Source: Okapia johnstoni
Lineage: Eukaryota > Chordata > Mammalia > Artiodactyla > Giraffidae
Assembly: GCA_024291935.2 (NCBI GenBank)
Contig: CM044309.1
Location: 31,892,001 to 31,956,000, forward strand
DNA length: 64,000 bases
Direction of reading: 5' to 3'
Shown here: one piece after another, positions 54,460-64,000 of the stretch
How positions within the stretch are numbered: the first letter of the stretch is position 1
Layout: every line of letters starts with the position of its first letter
Made by a program: the position numbers and the translations under genes
The notes under the pieces: model-generated
Database searches by the model: none
Seen by the model: only the letters and a program-made list of their open reading frames with translations
What the model was told of the DNA's origin: nothing

Positions 54460-55164
54460 ACAGCTAGGCAAATAAGTACCATCTGATAGTAATATAATAT
54501 TGATATTCTGCCCTCAGTGATGGGTCTGGTACAAATACTGTGCCTGAGCATTTCCTTTCATCTTTGAGTATGGCACTGTTTCAAGTGGGTACAATGGGAT
54601 TTTCAAATATTTTCTGTAATTCACATAAATGTGGCTAGGGTATCAAGGTGTGGTTAAGTAAAGAGACTCCTATATGAGTACTTTGAAAAAGAAATTAGGA
54701 GAAAGAGTTTATGACCTAGTAAGTCCAGCTCATTAGTTCTTCGGTTGAATAGTTGCTCAGTGTGGTTTAAAACAGTTGGGTATATTTCATGGAACAGCAA
54801 CCAGGACAGTCAGGATTCCCATAATTATTTCATTGCAATTACCCAAGAACTCAAAAAGCAAATATCTTTCAGATTAACTTAATATATGAGAGGCAACTCA
54901 TACTCTTGTTGATTTGGGGAGGAGGTGGGTGGAAGCCATGCACACTTTCCCCACATGTTTTTAATATGATTTAAGATATGTCAAAGCCATGGAGATGTTG
55001 TTAGTTTGGGAAGACAGACACAGAGAGGAGCTCAGATGGAAGTGGTTGAGAGTTTTCTATTCCTCATCTGAAGATAACTGGGTCATCATCCTGAGAATAA
55101 GTCTCTTTACTCTCCTTCTGCTTCAGATTTTAGCCATCCAAAGTAGAATGTGAGATTAAGAAAA
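54460..55164. other. Unassigned sequence
   Basis: No gene or named repeat is recognised. Confidence 0.3.
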
Positions 55165-55448
55165 TGAATTTATCATTGCTGGTGGGGGGTGGGGGAAAAG
55201 GAAGAGTTAGGGAGTTTGGGAGGGTCATGTACACACTGCTCTATTCAAAATAGGTTACCAACAAGGTCCTGCTCTATAGCACATGGAACTCTACTCAGTG
55301 TTATGTGCCAGCCTGGATGGAAGGAGAGTTTGGAGGAGAATGTATACATGTACATGTATGGCTGTGTCCCTTCACTGTTCACCTGAAACTACCACATTGT
55401 TAACTGGCTACACCCCAATACAAAATGAAAAGTTTAAAGTTTAAAAAA
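55165..55448 (+). mobile_element. L1 3' end
   Basis: 'caacaaggtcctgctctata', 'tgttcacctgaaactaccac' and 'aactggctacaccccaatac' are the sense 3' end of an artiodactyl L1. Confidence 0.8.
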
Positions 55449-55604
55449 TAGAACAAAGTAGAACGAGAGAGTGATTTTGCTTATTATTCCTTGATCCCCT
55501 CTCCTCTACCCTCACTTTTTTTCTTAACTTCTTTGCCTCTCATGGTACACTAAGGGGATTTTTTTTTCTTTGCTTTTGTTGTTGTTAGTTGAATTTATGC
55601 AGGG

Positions 55605-56037
55605 TTTTTTTTTTTTTTTTTTTTTTTTTAATGTGTATTGGAGTATAGTTGCTTTACAATGTTGTGTTAATTTCTGCTGTATAGCAAAGGGACTCAGCTG
55701 TACATATATCCCCTCTTTTTTGGATTTCCTTCTCATTTAGGTCACCACAAAGCCCTGAGTAGAGTTTCCTATGCTATACTGAGTAGGTTCTCATTGCTTA
55801 GTCGCTCAGTAGTAGCTGACTCTTTGTGATACCATGGACTGTAGCCCGCCAGGCTCCTCTATCCATAGAATTTTTGAGGCAAGAGTACTGGGGTGGGTTG
55901 CCATTTCCTACTTCAAGGTTCTCATTAGTTATCTATTTTATACATACTAATTTATATATGTCAATCCCAATCTCCTAATTCATTCCACTCCCTCTGTGTT
56001 AGCCACAGTCTGTTCTCTACTTCTGTGTCTCCATTTT
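55605..56037 (-). mobile_element. L1 3' end, split by a Bov-tA
   Basis: A 25-T run precedes 'attggagtatagttgcttta'. The copy continues past the SINE with 'agttatctattttatacata' to 'cttctgtgtctccatt'. The duplication tttatgcaggg / ttttgtgcaggg flanks it at 55594-55604 and 56034-56045. Confidence 0.87.
55796..55915 (-). mobile_element. Bov-tA SINE, head-truncated
   Basis: From 'gcttagtcgctcagtagtag' to 'gccatttcctacttca'. The duplication aggttctcatt is exact at 55785-55795 and 55916-55926, within the L1. Confidence 0.9.
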
Positions 56038-56045
56038 GTGCAGGG

Positions 56046-56877
56046 CTTTCTTAAACCACTTTTATTATACCATACCACCCCCAGAAGCAAAATAGTCACA
56101 CTCTCTGCAAGGATGGAGTAGGGAGTCATCAATAAGGAAGTTCTTCCCCAAGGCTTAACAATATCCACTTTCTAGGCTGTTTCTACCCCTGTAGACACAA
56201 ATGTCAAAATCTGTATTGCTGGTGGCATTTGAAATGGTATATGCATAGTTCAGGAAGCATAACTGTTTATCCATTAATCACTCTGGGCTACCAGTCAAAA
56301 TATTTTCTCTGAAAAAATGCCTTTCTTATTTTGTACCAATTAATATTGGATGAAACTCAAGAGTCACAGTTAATCTGTGGCAAAGCTTTTATTTGCTGTC
56401 AGGCATGCAGACATGAAAAATGCTCAATGCAATATTTTAATTAATAAAAATATGCTGAGAAGTGTATTTTTTCTGAAGTAGATTTTTATTACACTTCATT
56501 ACATTTCCAAATTTAATGGACACATATATTATGTCCTGTCACCATGGGAACCACATCAAGACAGGCTTTTTATAGGCTGTTGGAGGTAGCTATAAAACTC
56601 TCACAAAGACAAAATTGTTTTTTCTAAGTTTAAAAGAAGCTGTGCTCATTTACAGTATGTATAATTTACTGCAGAGCTTGGGACAATAGAGAAAGTCTTT
56701 ATTTGATTTAGAGACTAACACTTCTTTTTATGAAGCTCTTAAGTTTTAATTATTTCAGGTCTATGTTCATGAAGATACAACTTGGCTATTATGAAAGTAA
56801 ATTAAAAAAACATACAAACTTCATATAAATTAAAAAAGACAAAACATTTTGTAACTGTTTAAAAAGCAAAAGACTTT
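56046..56877. other. AT-rich, no recognised gene
   Basis: No named repeat or exon is recognised. Confidence 0.35.
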
Positions 56878-57080
56878 TGAAAACAAAAGTTTCCAAACAT
56901 ACATAAAAGTAGGAACTGCAGTGAACCCTAGTACCCACCTTCAGTAACCATCAGCATTATCTGTACTTATTTTATCTGTAGCCCTCCCACCACCACTTTT
57001 ATGGTTAAAGTATTTTAAAGAAAATCTTGGACATTATGTTATTTTACTATCAAATACTTTAATATGCATCTTAAAAAAGG
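56878..57080 (-). repeat. Old L1-type fragment
   Basis: 'cctagtacccaccttcagta' and 'aaagtattttaaagaaaatc' resemble a widespread old L1 3' region in antisense. Confidence 0.5.
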
Positions 57081-57249
57081 AAAGGGGCAAGAAAAATGTC
57101 CACATAGTGAACAACTTTATACATTCCATAAAAATATCATAAAACAATATGACAGAACAGAGATCAAGCATATAGATCATATCATGCTCATTTCAGTTGT
57201 TACCAAAAAAAAAAAGATATAAAGGATTTTCAGATTGCCCCCAAGAGCA

Positions 57250-57640
57250 ATATCTGGCTTTCCACTGTTTAAAAGGGACATACCTAAAATTAAATAATTT
57301 CAAAGGTTGAAAGGCTGGGCAATTGCAATTAAAAAATCACAGGTCAATATAGGCAAAATAAGATGAAGATCAAAAATATTAAAAGATATTTTATAATACT
57401 AAAGTCTGAAAATAACAAAGAAAATGCAAAAGTTATTATTATTACCCATTCCTCCAGTAACACAGCAAAGACTTTCAAAAATCAGAAACTACTAGAGATG
57501 TGAAATAGAAATACACTAATAATAGAAAATTTTAACACACTTATCTTAGTCCTGGGGAATCAGAGGATAAAACACCACTAAAGATTGAGAGATTTCAACT
57601 AACATAATCAATAAGGTGGAGCTAATAACTCTATTGAAGT
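57250..57640 (+). mobile_element. Old L1 ORF2 fragment
   Basis: 'aaagggacatacctaaaatt', 'aggtcaatataggcaaaata', 'tagaaaattttaacacactt' and 'cataatcaataaggtggagc' follow L1 ORF2 order but with no open frame. Confidence 0.6.
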
Positions 57641-58240
57641 TTGGACCCTGGTTAACAGGGGTTATGTGTTCCTTTCACGTGAGAATCTTTAGGATTCAAA
57701 TTACTGCAAGCTGATGGGGAAAAAATATCATAGAGTTTGAACTATGACTTAATATTCTGCAGCCCTTTCAAAGTTAGAAAACATGTTCACTCTTTCCATT
57801 CAAAATTATTTATCCATTTTTTTTCACGTTCCATTCACATGGTTCCATCCCAAACAGGGACTTATTCTAGCGATTGATAGTTTTCCATATTAAAAGTCAG
57901 CATTGGTGCTTATTTTTGCATTAGGCAGAGCTTGAAATATTTTCCTCAAATGTTTCCAACTTTAACCTGCAAGGAACTATCCAGTTTAGCCTCATATGAG
58001 CTTTTTGCCTTTTTCCAAATGCCAGGAGAGCGCTGTAAAATTTCACAAACATTTCAATTGTTTCCCAGTCAGTCACAGAGCATGCCTGGCAAATGCATGG
58101 GGCTTCTTAGACAGGTAAATGCAGGTCTTTTTAAACAAAGTGAAAGATTTGTTTAAAGGCATTACTTTCCTTCTTTGTTCAAAGATTCTTCTACTCCACA
58201 AGGGAAAAGATGTTTAGGATGGAACTTTTATAGCCTGAGG
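57641..58240. other. Unassigned sequence
   Basis: The plus-strand frame at 57932-58156 has no domain or splice support. Confidence 0.3.
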
Positions 58241-58757
58241 GCTTCCCAGATAGCTCAGTTGGTAAAGAATCCACCTGCAGTGCAGGAGACCCCGGTTAAT
58301 TCCTGGATCGGAAAGATCTGCTGGAGAAGGGATAAGCTGCCCACTCCAGTGTTCTTAGACATCCCTTGTGGCTCAGCTGGTAAAAAATCCTGCAATTCGG
58401 GAGACATGGTTTCAATCCCTGGGTTGGGAAGATCCCCTGGAGAAGGAAAAGGCTACCCACTCCAGTATTCTGGCTTGGAGAATTCCACGGACCGTATAGT
58501 AGCTCAGATGGTAAAGAATCTGCCTGCGATGCAGGAGACCCAGGTTTGATCCCCGGGTCGGGAAGGTCCCCTGGAGAAGGGAATAGCAACCCACTCCAGT
58601 ATTCTTGCCTGGAGAATCCCATGGACAGAGGAGCCTGGTGGGCTACAGTCCATGGGTTCACAAAGAGTCGTACACGACTGAGTGACTAACACAACTACTG
58701 TAGTCCATGGGGTCACAAAGAGTCGGACACGACTGAATGACTTTCATTTTCACTTTG
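58241..58757 (+). mobile_element. Dimeric Bov-tA2 interrupted by another Bov-tA
   Basis: Unit 1 (58241-58358) and unit 2 (58359-58498) are two tandem heads, 'cagatagctcagttggtaaa' and 'cttgtggctcagctggtaaa'. Unit 2 breaks after 'ccacggaccgtatag' and resumes at about 58699 with 'tagtccatggggtcacaaag'. The gap is a third SINE. Confidence 0.87.
58499..58698 (+). mobile_element. Bov-tA SINE nested in a Bov-tA2
   Basis: From 'tagctcagatggtaaagaat' to 'actgagtgactaacacaact'. The first ~12 bases of the head are missing. A short tag string sits at both joins. Confidence 0.87.
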
Positions 58758-58800
58758 TATAGTGTAATTTTCCTAGGAATACAGCACTTGTTTAAATGTA

Positions 58801-59050
58801 CAGTTGATCCTTGAACAACCCCGGGGGTTAGGGGTGCCGACCCCCTGAGCTGTGAAAAATTCTCCTATAATTTATAGTAGTAGGCCCTTGTATCAGGATT
58901 CCTTCCTACCTACGATTCCTCCATATCCGTGGTTCTGAATTCACGGATTCAACCAACCCGGGATCAAGTTAGTACTGTACTTACAGGTCTTCTTTACTTA
59001 TTTACAGTAAATGGATTCATGCAGTTCAAGCCATGTTCAAGGTTCAACTG
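58801..59050. mobile_element. Tigger-like MITE
   Basis: The inverted termini 'cagttgatccttgaac' and 'gttcaaggttcaactg' are nearly complementary. A TA precedes it at 58799-58800. Internal blocks 'gttaggggtgccgacccccT' and 'atatccgtggttctgaattc' are typical of this non-autonomous family. Confidence 0.75.
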
Positions 59051-59448
59051 AACTACCTTTAGGATTTTTTTCAGTCTATAAGGTATGGCATTTTTTTCCT
59101 TCCAGTTTTTATAAGATAAATTGAATATGGGTGAGTGATGGGGCATGGTTTATATCACAGTGGCCAATATTGGTTGTAATGGGATCACAGTGAGGACCAG
59201 TAGTCTGTAAAATGGTCAAAACAGTGTGCATGCATTATGACAAATGCATAGGCATTCAAAGTCAGTAGCTGGCTGCTCTGCTGGCTTGGCATTTATTCAT
59301 CTGTTTACTCTTGTGGGCTTTTTGTTTGTTTGTTTTAATACCTGGGGGTTTGTGAACTGCTGCAGGTGACATTTACAATGTCAAATAAAGGTGCAAATAC
59401 AGCAAAGTAACTATGAATGTGATTTTTTGGTGTCAAGTTGTTTTGGAA
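59051..59448. other. Unassigned sequence
   Basis: A short (TTTG)n run lies near 59323. Nothing else is recognised. Confidence 0.3.
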
Positions 59449-59870
59449 ATTAGAACCACTTACTAGCATTGTGACCACAGCAATTTACTTAAGGTTTCAT
59501 GTTTACCACCTGTAACATGGAAAGCATAGTACATTGGACCCTTGAACAACATGAGTTTGAACTGCCCAGGTGGGTTTTTGTTTTTTTTTCTCTTTTTCAC
59601 CAAATAGGTACAACACAGTCTGAAGTTGACTCCAGGAATGTGGAACCCGGTATATTGAGGGGTGGCTATCAAGTTATACATGTATTAATATTTTCAATTG
59701 TGTGAATGGTGGACATTTGGCACCCCAGCCTCCACACTGTTCAAAGGCCAGCTGTAATAATACCCACCTAATGGAGTTGTTGTGAGGCTTCAACTGAAGA
59801 ATTTTTTTTGAAATGCTTAGCATAGCTCCTAAATACATTAAGCATTCTATTGATGCTAAGAGCTACACTA
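59449..59870 (+). repeat. MIR SINE, split by a Tigger-like element
   Basis: 'gaaccacttactagcattgt' and 'ttaccacctgtaacatggaa' precede, and 'cacctaatggagttgttgtg' follows: consecutive MIR blocks in sense. Confidence 0.75.
59532..59754. mobile_element. Tigger-like MITE
   Basis: The ends 'cattggacccttgaacaaca' and 'tgttcaaaggccagctg' are imperfect inverted repeats. TA dinucleotides flank at 59530-59531 and 59755-59756, inside a MIR. Confidence 0.75.
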
Positions 59871-59976
59871 ATAATTACTATGGTATTTTAATAATTAATA
59901 TTTAATTAATTGAAGAGAATGAGAAACACTTTTGTTCTAAAAGTGAAATGAGGCTTTAAAAAAATTATTTACCTTT

Positions 59977-60179
59977 GTGTGCGTGCTACCTGGTTTGTCA
60001 TGTCCAACTCTTTGAGACTCTAGGCTCCTCTGTCCATGGGAATTTTCCAGACAAGAATACTAGAGAGGGTTGCCAGCCCTCCTCCAGGGGATCTTCCCCA
60101 CCCAGGGATCAAACCCGCATCTCTTTTGTCTCCTGCATTGGCAGGCAGTTTCTTTACTACTAGTGCCACCTGGGAAGCC
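59977..60179 (-). mobile_element. Bov-tA SINE
   Basis: From 'gtgtgcgtgctacctggttt' to 'gtgccacctgggaagccc'. 'ttatttaccttt' and 'ttattaaccttt' flank it, and part of the central '...ccatggactgtagcc' block is deleted. Confidence 0.88.
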
Positions 60180-60345
60180 CTTTATTAACCTTTACTTGTG
60201 GTAAAAAGCACATAACATAAAATTTACTGTCTTAACCATTTTCAAGTGTACAATTCTGTAATGTTGAGTATATTCACATTATTATACAACAGAGCTGCAG
60301 AACTTTTTCATCTTGCAACACTGAAGCTCCCTATCCATTAAACAA
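60180..60345 (-). mobile_element. Old L1 3' fragment
   Basis: 'cataacataaaatttactgt', 'attttcaagtgtacaattct' and 'cacattattatacaacagag' are antisense old-L1 blocks. Confidence 0.6.
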
Positions 60346-60457
60346 GGCTTTAAAAAAAGCCATAACTTGTTCTGCAAAATTGCAAAGAATAGTCAAGAGA
60401 ATTTTCATATATTCCATACCCAATTTCCCCTATTGTTAACATGTAACATTAGTATAG

Positions 60458-60664
60458 CTTCCCTGATGGCTCAGTGGTAAAAACCCCGCCTGCCAATGCA
60501 GGAGACTCAGGTTTGATCCCTGGGTCAGGAAGATCCCCTGGAGAAGGAAATGGCAACCCACTCCAGTATTCTTGCCTTGGAAATCCCATGGGCAGAGAAG
60601 CCTGGTGGGCTACAGTCCATAGGGTCGCAAAAGAGTTGCACACGACTCTTAGAGACTAAAAAAA
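60458..60664 (+). mobile_element. Bov-tA SINE
   Basis: Sense copy from 'cttccctgatggctcagtgg' to 'cacgactcttagagactaaa'. attagtatag / attagtatgg flank it at 60448-60457 and 60665-60674. Confidence 0.92.
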
Positions 60665-60992
60665 TATTAGTATGGTACATTTGCTACAAGTAATGATATT
60701 GATATATGGTTATTAAAAGTCCACACTAATTCAAATTTCCCTAGTTTTTTCATAATGTTCCTTTTTCTCTTCCAAGTTCCCGTCTAGGGTTCAGTATTAC
60801 ATTGCATGTCTCTTTAGGTTCCTTTCACTGTGACAACTTCTCAGACTTTTGTTGTTTTTGATTACCATGACAGTTTTGAGGATTTTTGTATTTTATAGAA
60901 TGCTCTTTATTTGGGAGCTGTCTGGTGTTTTGTTCATGATTAGAACAAAAATACCCTCTATGAGGGTAGAGGACAATAAATATGACATCTCT

Positions 60993-61020
60993 AGTCAGAC
61001 ACGACTGAGCGACTGAACAG
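60993..61020 (+). mobile_element. 28-bp BovB/Bov-A tail insertion
   Basis: The bases 'agtcagacacgactgagcga' plus 'ctgaacag' are the last segment shared by BovB and Bov-A SINEs. catctct / catcttt flank it at 60986-60992 and 61021-61027, inside an old L1. Confidence 0.7.
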
Positions 61021-61141
61021 CATCTTTGATATAGATTGTCTGGGTAAGATAGACATTTGCCAGAATTTTCCTCTATAAAGTTACAAATGTTTTAATTTGT
61101 AATTCCTTAATGATAAATGCTGTTGAGAATCTTTCCATATG

Positions 61142-61242
61142 TTTTATTTTATTTTATTGGAGTGTAATTGATTTACAATATTTTGTTAGTTTCAAGTATA
61201 CAGCAAAGTGATCCAGTGTATATATATACTGTATATGTGGGT
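61142..61242 (-). mobile_element. L1 3' terminus
   Basis: 'attggagtgtaattgattta' through 'atacagcaaagtgatccagt', antisense, followed by a TA-rich run and two SINEs. Confidence 0.8.
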
Positions 61243-61450
61243 GGTGGTTTAGTCCCAAAGTCAAATCTGACTCTTTAGCGACCCCATGGACTGTAGCCCA
61301 TCAGGCTCCTCCATCCATGGGATTTCCCTGGCAAGAATATTGGAGTGGATTGCCATTTCCTTCACCAGGGATTTTCCTGACACAGGGATCGAACCTGCAT
61401 CTCCTACAGTGGCAGGCAGATTCTTTAGCACTGAGCCACCTGAGAAGCCC
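61243..61450 (-). mobile_element. Bov-tA SINE
   Basis: Antisense copy from 'ggtggtttagtcccaaagtc' to 'gagccacctgagaagccc'. Confidence 0.92.
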
Positions 61451-61479
61451 ATACTATATACACATGTGTGTATATGTGT

Positions 61480-61750
61480 TGGAGAAGGCAATGGCACCCC
61501 ACTCCAGTACTCTTGCCTGGAAAATTCCATGGATGGAGGAGCCTGGTAGGCTACAGTCCATGGGGTCGCTAAGAGTCGGACACGACTGAGCAACTTCATT
61601 TTCACTTTTCCCTTTCATGCACTGGAGAAGGAAATGGCAACCCATTCCAGTGTTCTTGCCTGGAGAATCCCAGGGACGGCGGAGCCTGGTGGGCTGCCGT
61701 CTATGGGGTCGCACAGAGTCCGACACGACTGGAGTGACTTAGCAGCAGCA

Positions 61751-61753
<3 letters not shown>
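61480..61753 (+). mobile_element. Bov-A2 SINE (dimer)
   Basis: Sense: 'ggagaaggcaatggcacccc', linker 'ttcattttcacttttccctt', second unit 'ggagaaggaaatggcaaccc', ending 'gacttagcagcagcag'. Confidence 0.95.

Positions 61754-61786
<33 letters not shown>
61754..61786. repeat. (TG)n microsatellite
   Basis: About 33 uninterrupted bases directly after the Bov-A2 tail. Confidence 0.95.
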
Positions 61787-61788
<2 letters not shown>

Positions 61789-61789
61789 T

Positions 61790-62610
61790 CTTTTTATATT
61801 CTTTTCTCATATAGGTTTTTCATATGCTGACTTTTGTTCCATGTATCACTTTTGGTGAAGAGTCTGTTCAGATCTTTTGCCCATTTTTTAAATGCTGGGT
61901 TGTTTATTTTCCTAGTGTTGAATTGTAAGAATTTTTTGTATGTTTTGGGTATAAGTCCTTTATCAGATGTGCATTTTCCAAATATTTTCTCCAAGACTCT
62001 AGCTTACCTTTTCATTCTTTTAATAGCATCTTACACAGAGCAGAACGTTTTTATTTTAATAAATTCCAACTTACCAATTTTTTCTTTCATGAATCATGCT
62101 TTTAGTGTTGTATCTGAAAACTTACCACCAAACACAAGTTTGCATAGATTTTCTGCTTTGCTCTTTTCTAGAAGTTGTATAGTTTTGCATTTTACTTGTA
62201 GGGCTACAGTCCATTTTGAGGTAATTTTTGTGAAAGGTATATCCTGTGTATATGGGGTTTTTTGTTTGTTTATTTTGTTTGTTGCATGTAGATATCCAGT
62301 TGTTTTAGCACCACTTCTAAAAATACCATCTTTTCTCCATTTCATTGCCTTTGCCCTTTAGTTGTGCTCATTTAGTTCAAAATGCTTTTTCATTTCTCTT
62401 GTGACTTATTCTTTGGTCCTTGTGTCATTTGGAAGTGCATTGTTTAACCTTCAAATATTTGGGAAAATTTTCAGCTATATTTCTGTTCCTGGACTTATAT
62501 TTAAATTCAGTTGTGGAATAAGAACAAACTTTATATGATTTCTAGTCTTTCAAATGTGTAAAAGTATATTTTATGGCCCACAATGTGGTATACCTTGATG
62601 AGTATTAAAG
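61790..62610 (-). mobile_element. L1 ORF2 fragments
   Basis: 61790-62360 is antisense L1 ORF2 ('gtctgttcagatcttttgcc', 'gggtataagtcctttatcag', 'atatccagttgttttagcac'). From about 62361 a second, non-contiguous ORF2 block follows. A 175-codon plus-strand frame here is a shadow. Confidence 0.7.
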
Positions 62611-62807
62611 CTTTTTAAGAAAGATTTTATTTAACTACTTTATTATTATTTTTTCTTCCCAGTAGAAAAATACACTTATAAAACCTTTTCACTATTGAAA
62701 GACTTGTTGGAAAAATTTTTTTATCCCTTCAAAACCCTCTGGCCTGCATCTTTCTTCAATTGAAACAACTGGGTTTGTAATCTGAGTGTCAATGATGTTA
62801 GTCATAA

Positions 62808-63262
62808 TTTTAGTAGAGGAAGCAGCTGCATTTATTAAGCATTTTCTGTTTTCTAAGTCCTATGCTTTCCCTATATAATCTCGGTTCTTATAACAACCCT
62901 CTAGGATGGATGCCATTAATACCTTCATGCTACAGAGATGAGAAAATAAAGACTTAAGTGCCTAGTTACCTATCCAGTGGGGTTCCCTGGTGGCTTAGAT
63001 GGTAAAGAATCAGCCTGCAATCCAGGAGACCTGGGTTTGATCCTGGGTTGGGAAGATCACTTGGAGGAGGACATGGCAACCCTCTCCAGTATTCTTGCCT
63101 GGAGAATTCCATGGACAGAGGAGCCTGGTGGGCTACAGTCCATGGGGTCGCAAAGAGTTGGACACAAATGAGCGACTAACCACAGAATACCTATCAGATA
63201 AGTGGCAGAATCAGAATGTGGACCCTGGTCACTCTGACTCTTGGGAGTACTTGTTCCCTTGT
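62808..63262 (-). repeat. MIR SINE, split by a Bov-tA
   Basis: 'gcatttattaagcattttct' and 'cataataacaaccctc'-like blocks run to 62975. 'aagtggcagaatcagaatgt' resumes at about 63199. Confidence 0.65.
62977..63187 (+). mobile_element. Bov-tA SINE
   Basis: Sense copy from 'gtggggttccctggtggctt' to 'ggacacaaatgagcgactaa'. tacctatc flanks it at 62967-62974 and 63188-63195. Confidence 0.92.
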
Positions 63263-63372
63263 TATCCTGGTACTTTCTTTGACATTATCACTACTTAAAA
63301 TATTATATTCATGTTTGTAAAGTTCTGTTTCTTTAATATTACCTCTTGAAACTTCCTTTATCAATTTGTTAA

Positions 63373-64000
63373 ATTAAAACTCAGCATTCAAAAAATTAAG
63401 ATCATGGCATCTGGTCCCATCATTTCATGGCAAATAGATGGGGAAACAGTGACAGAGTTTATTTTCTTGGGCCCCAAAATCATTGCGGACAGTGACTGCA
63501 GCCACAAAATTAAAAGACGCTTACACCTTGAAAGAAAATCTATGACAAACCTAGACAGTGTATTCAGAAGCAGAGACATCACTGTGCTGACAAAGATCTG
63601 TGTAGTCAAGGCTATGGTTTTTCCAGGAGTCATGTACAGATGTGACAGCTGGACCATAAAGAAGGCTGAGTGCTGAAGAATTAATGCTTTCGAATTGTGG
63701 TGCTGGAAAAGACTCTTGATGGTCCCTTGGACTGCAAGGAGATCAAACCAGTCAATCCTAAAGGAAATAAACCTTGAATATTCATTGGAAGAACTGATGC
63801 TAAAGCTAAAGCTTCAATACTTTGTCCACCTGATGTGAAGAGCTGACTCACTGGAAAAGATCAGAAAGATTGGAGGCAAAAGGAGAAGAGGACGGCAGAG
63901 GATCAGATAGTTGGATCGCATCATCGACACAGTGGACATGAGTTTGAGCAAACTCTGGGAGAAGGTTGAAGGACAGGGAAGCCCGGTGTGTTGCAGTCCA
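63373..64000 (+). mobile_element. BovB LINE 3' part, runs off the window
   Basis: Sense BovB from the 'aaaattaagatcatggcatc' block (peptide [18 protein letters not shown]) to 'cccggtgtgttgcagtcca' at the edge. A TGA at about 63674 and later indels break the frame. More diverged than the copies at 26.0 and 47.4 kb. Confidence 0.9.

Larger units (their letters stand above)
60350..61130 (-). mobile_element. Old L1 fragment with two small insertions
   Basis: 'ttcccctattgttaacatgt', 'tagtatggtacatttgctac', 'aacttctcagacttttgttg' and 'accatgacagttttgaggat' follow antisense old-L1 order. A Bov-tA and a 28-bp SINE/LINE tail interrupt it. Confidence 0.65.

Noticed and set aside
55605..55629. T-run as a terminator
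   Set aside because: It is the reverse-strand poly-A tail of an L1 insertion.
61834..62361. 175-codon plus-strand frame
   Set aside because: It is the reverse strand of an L1 ORF2 fragment.

Overview
This window is nuclear DNA from a ruminant, most likely a bovid. It is packed with lineage-restricted repeats: about forty Bov-tA/Bov-A2 SINEs, tRNA-Glu-derived CHR-1 and CHR-2 SINEs, BovB (RTE) LINE copies, cattle-type L1 3' ends and a solo ERV1-type LTR. Beneath them lies an older eutherian layer of MIR, L2, MER5A, MER20, MER1-type, Tigger-like and MaLR-type LTR pieces. There are no operons or ribosome binding sites, and no complete protein-coding host gene. The window looks like a gene desert or a long intron. 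Family names come from remembered consensus sequences, not from a database search.

Layout. 1-3.9 kb: nested SINEs and a split L1. 3.9-8.7 kb: BovB tail, L1 3' end, and an L2 split by an old LTR carrying a small tandem repeat. 9-14.1 kb: L1 pieces, two BovB tails, one splice-bounded open segment at 11737-11890 (the best coding candidate) and two copies of an unassigned repeat. 14.8-15.2 kb: solo LTR. 15.4-25.4 kb: SINEs, a BovB tail inserted into a MIR, an MLT1-like LTR hit twice by SINEs, and a tRNA-Thr(TGT)-like pseudogene. 26.0-27.8 kb: a broken BovB and a mariner MITE. 28-37.3 kb: MIR, L2 and SINEs, including about 1 kb of L2. 37.3-42.4 kb: an old unassigned repeat and a long AT-rich stretch with few young insertions. 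42.4-47.2 kb: L1 inside an LTR, MER5A, MER1-type and SINEs. 47.4-49.3 kb: the best-preserved BovB copy, with a 543-codon open reverse transcriptase frame and perfect target-site duplications. 49.5-51.2 kb: five same-strand SINEs in 1.5 kb. 51.2-64 kb: L2, MER20, L1 pieces, Tigger-like elements, a SINE-in-SINE composite and a BovB tail running off the end.

The elements do not work together as a pathway. What can be read is insertion order: target-site duplications show which element landed in which. I found no convincing undescribed system. The items most worth checking are the candidate exon at 11737-11890, the open BovB frame, the 28-bp BovB/Bov-A tail insertion at 60993-61020, the tRNA-Thr relic and the paired unassigned repeat at about 9.5 and 12.5 kb.
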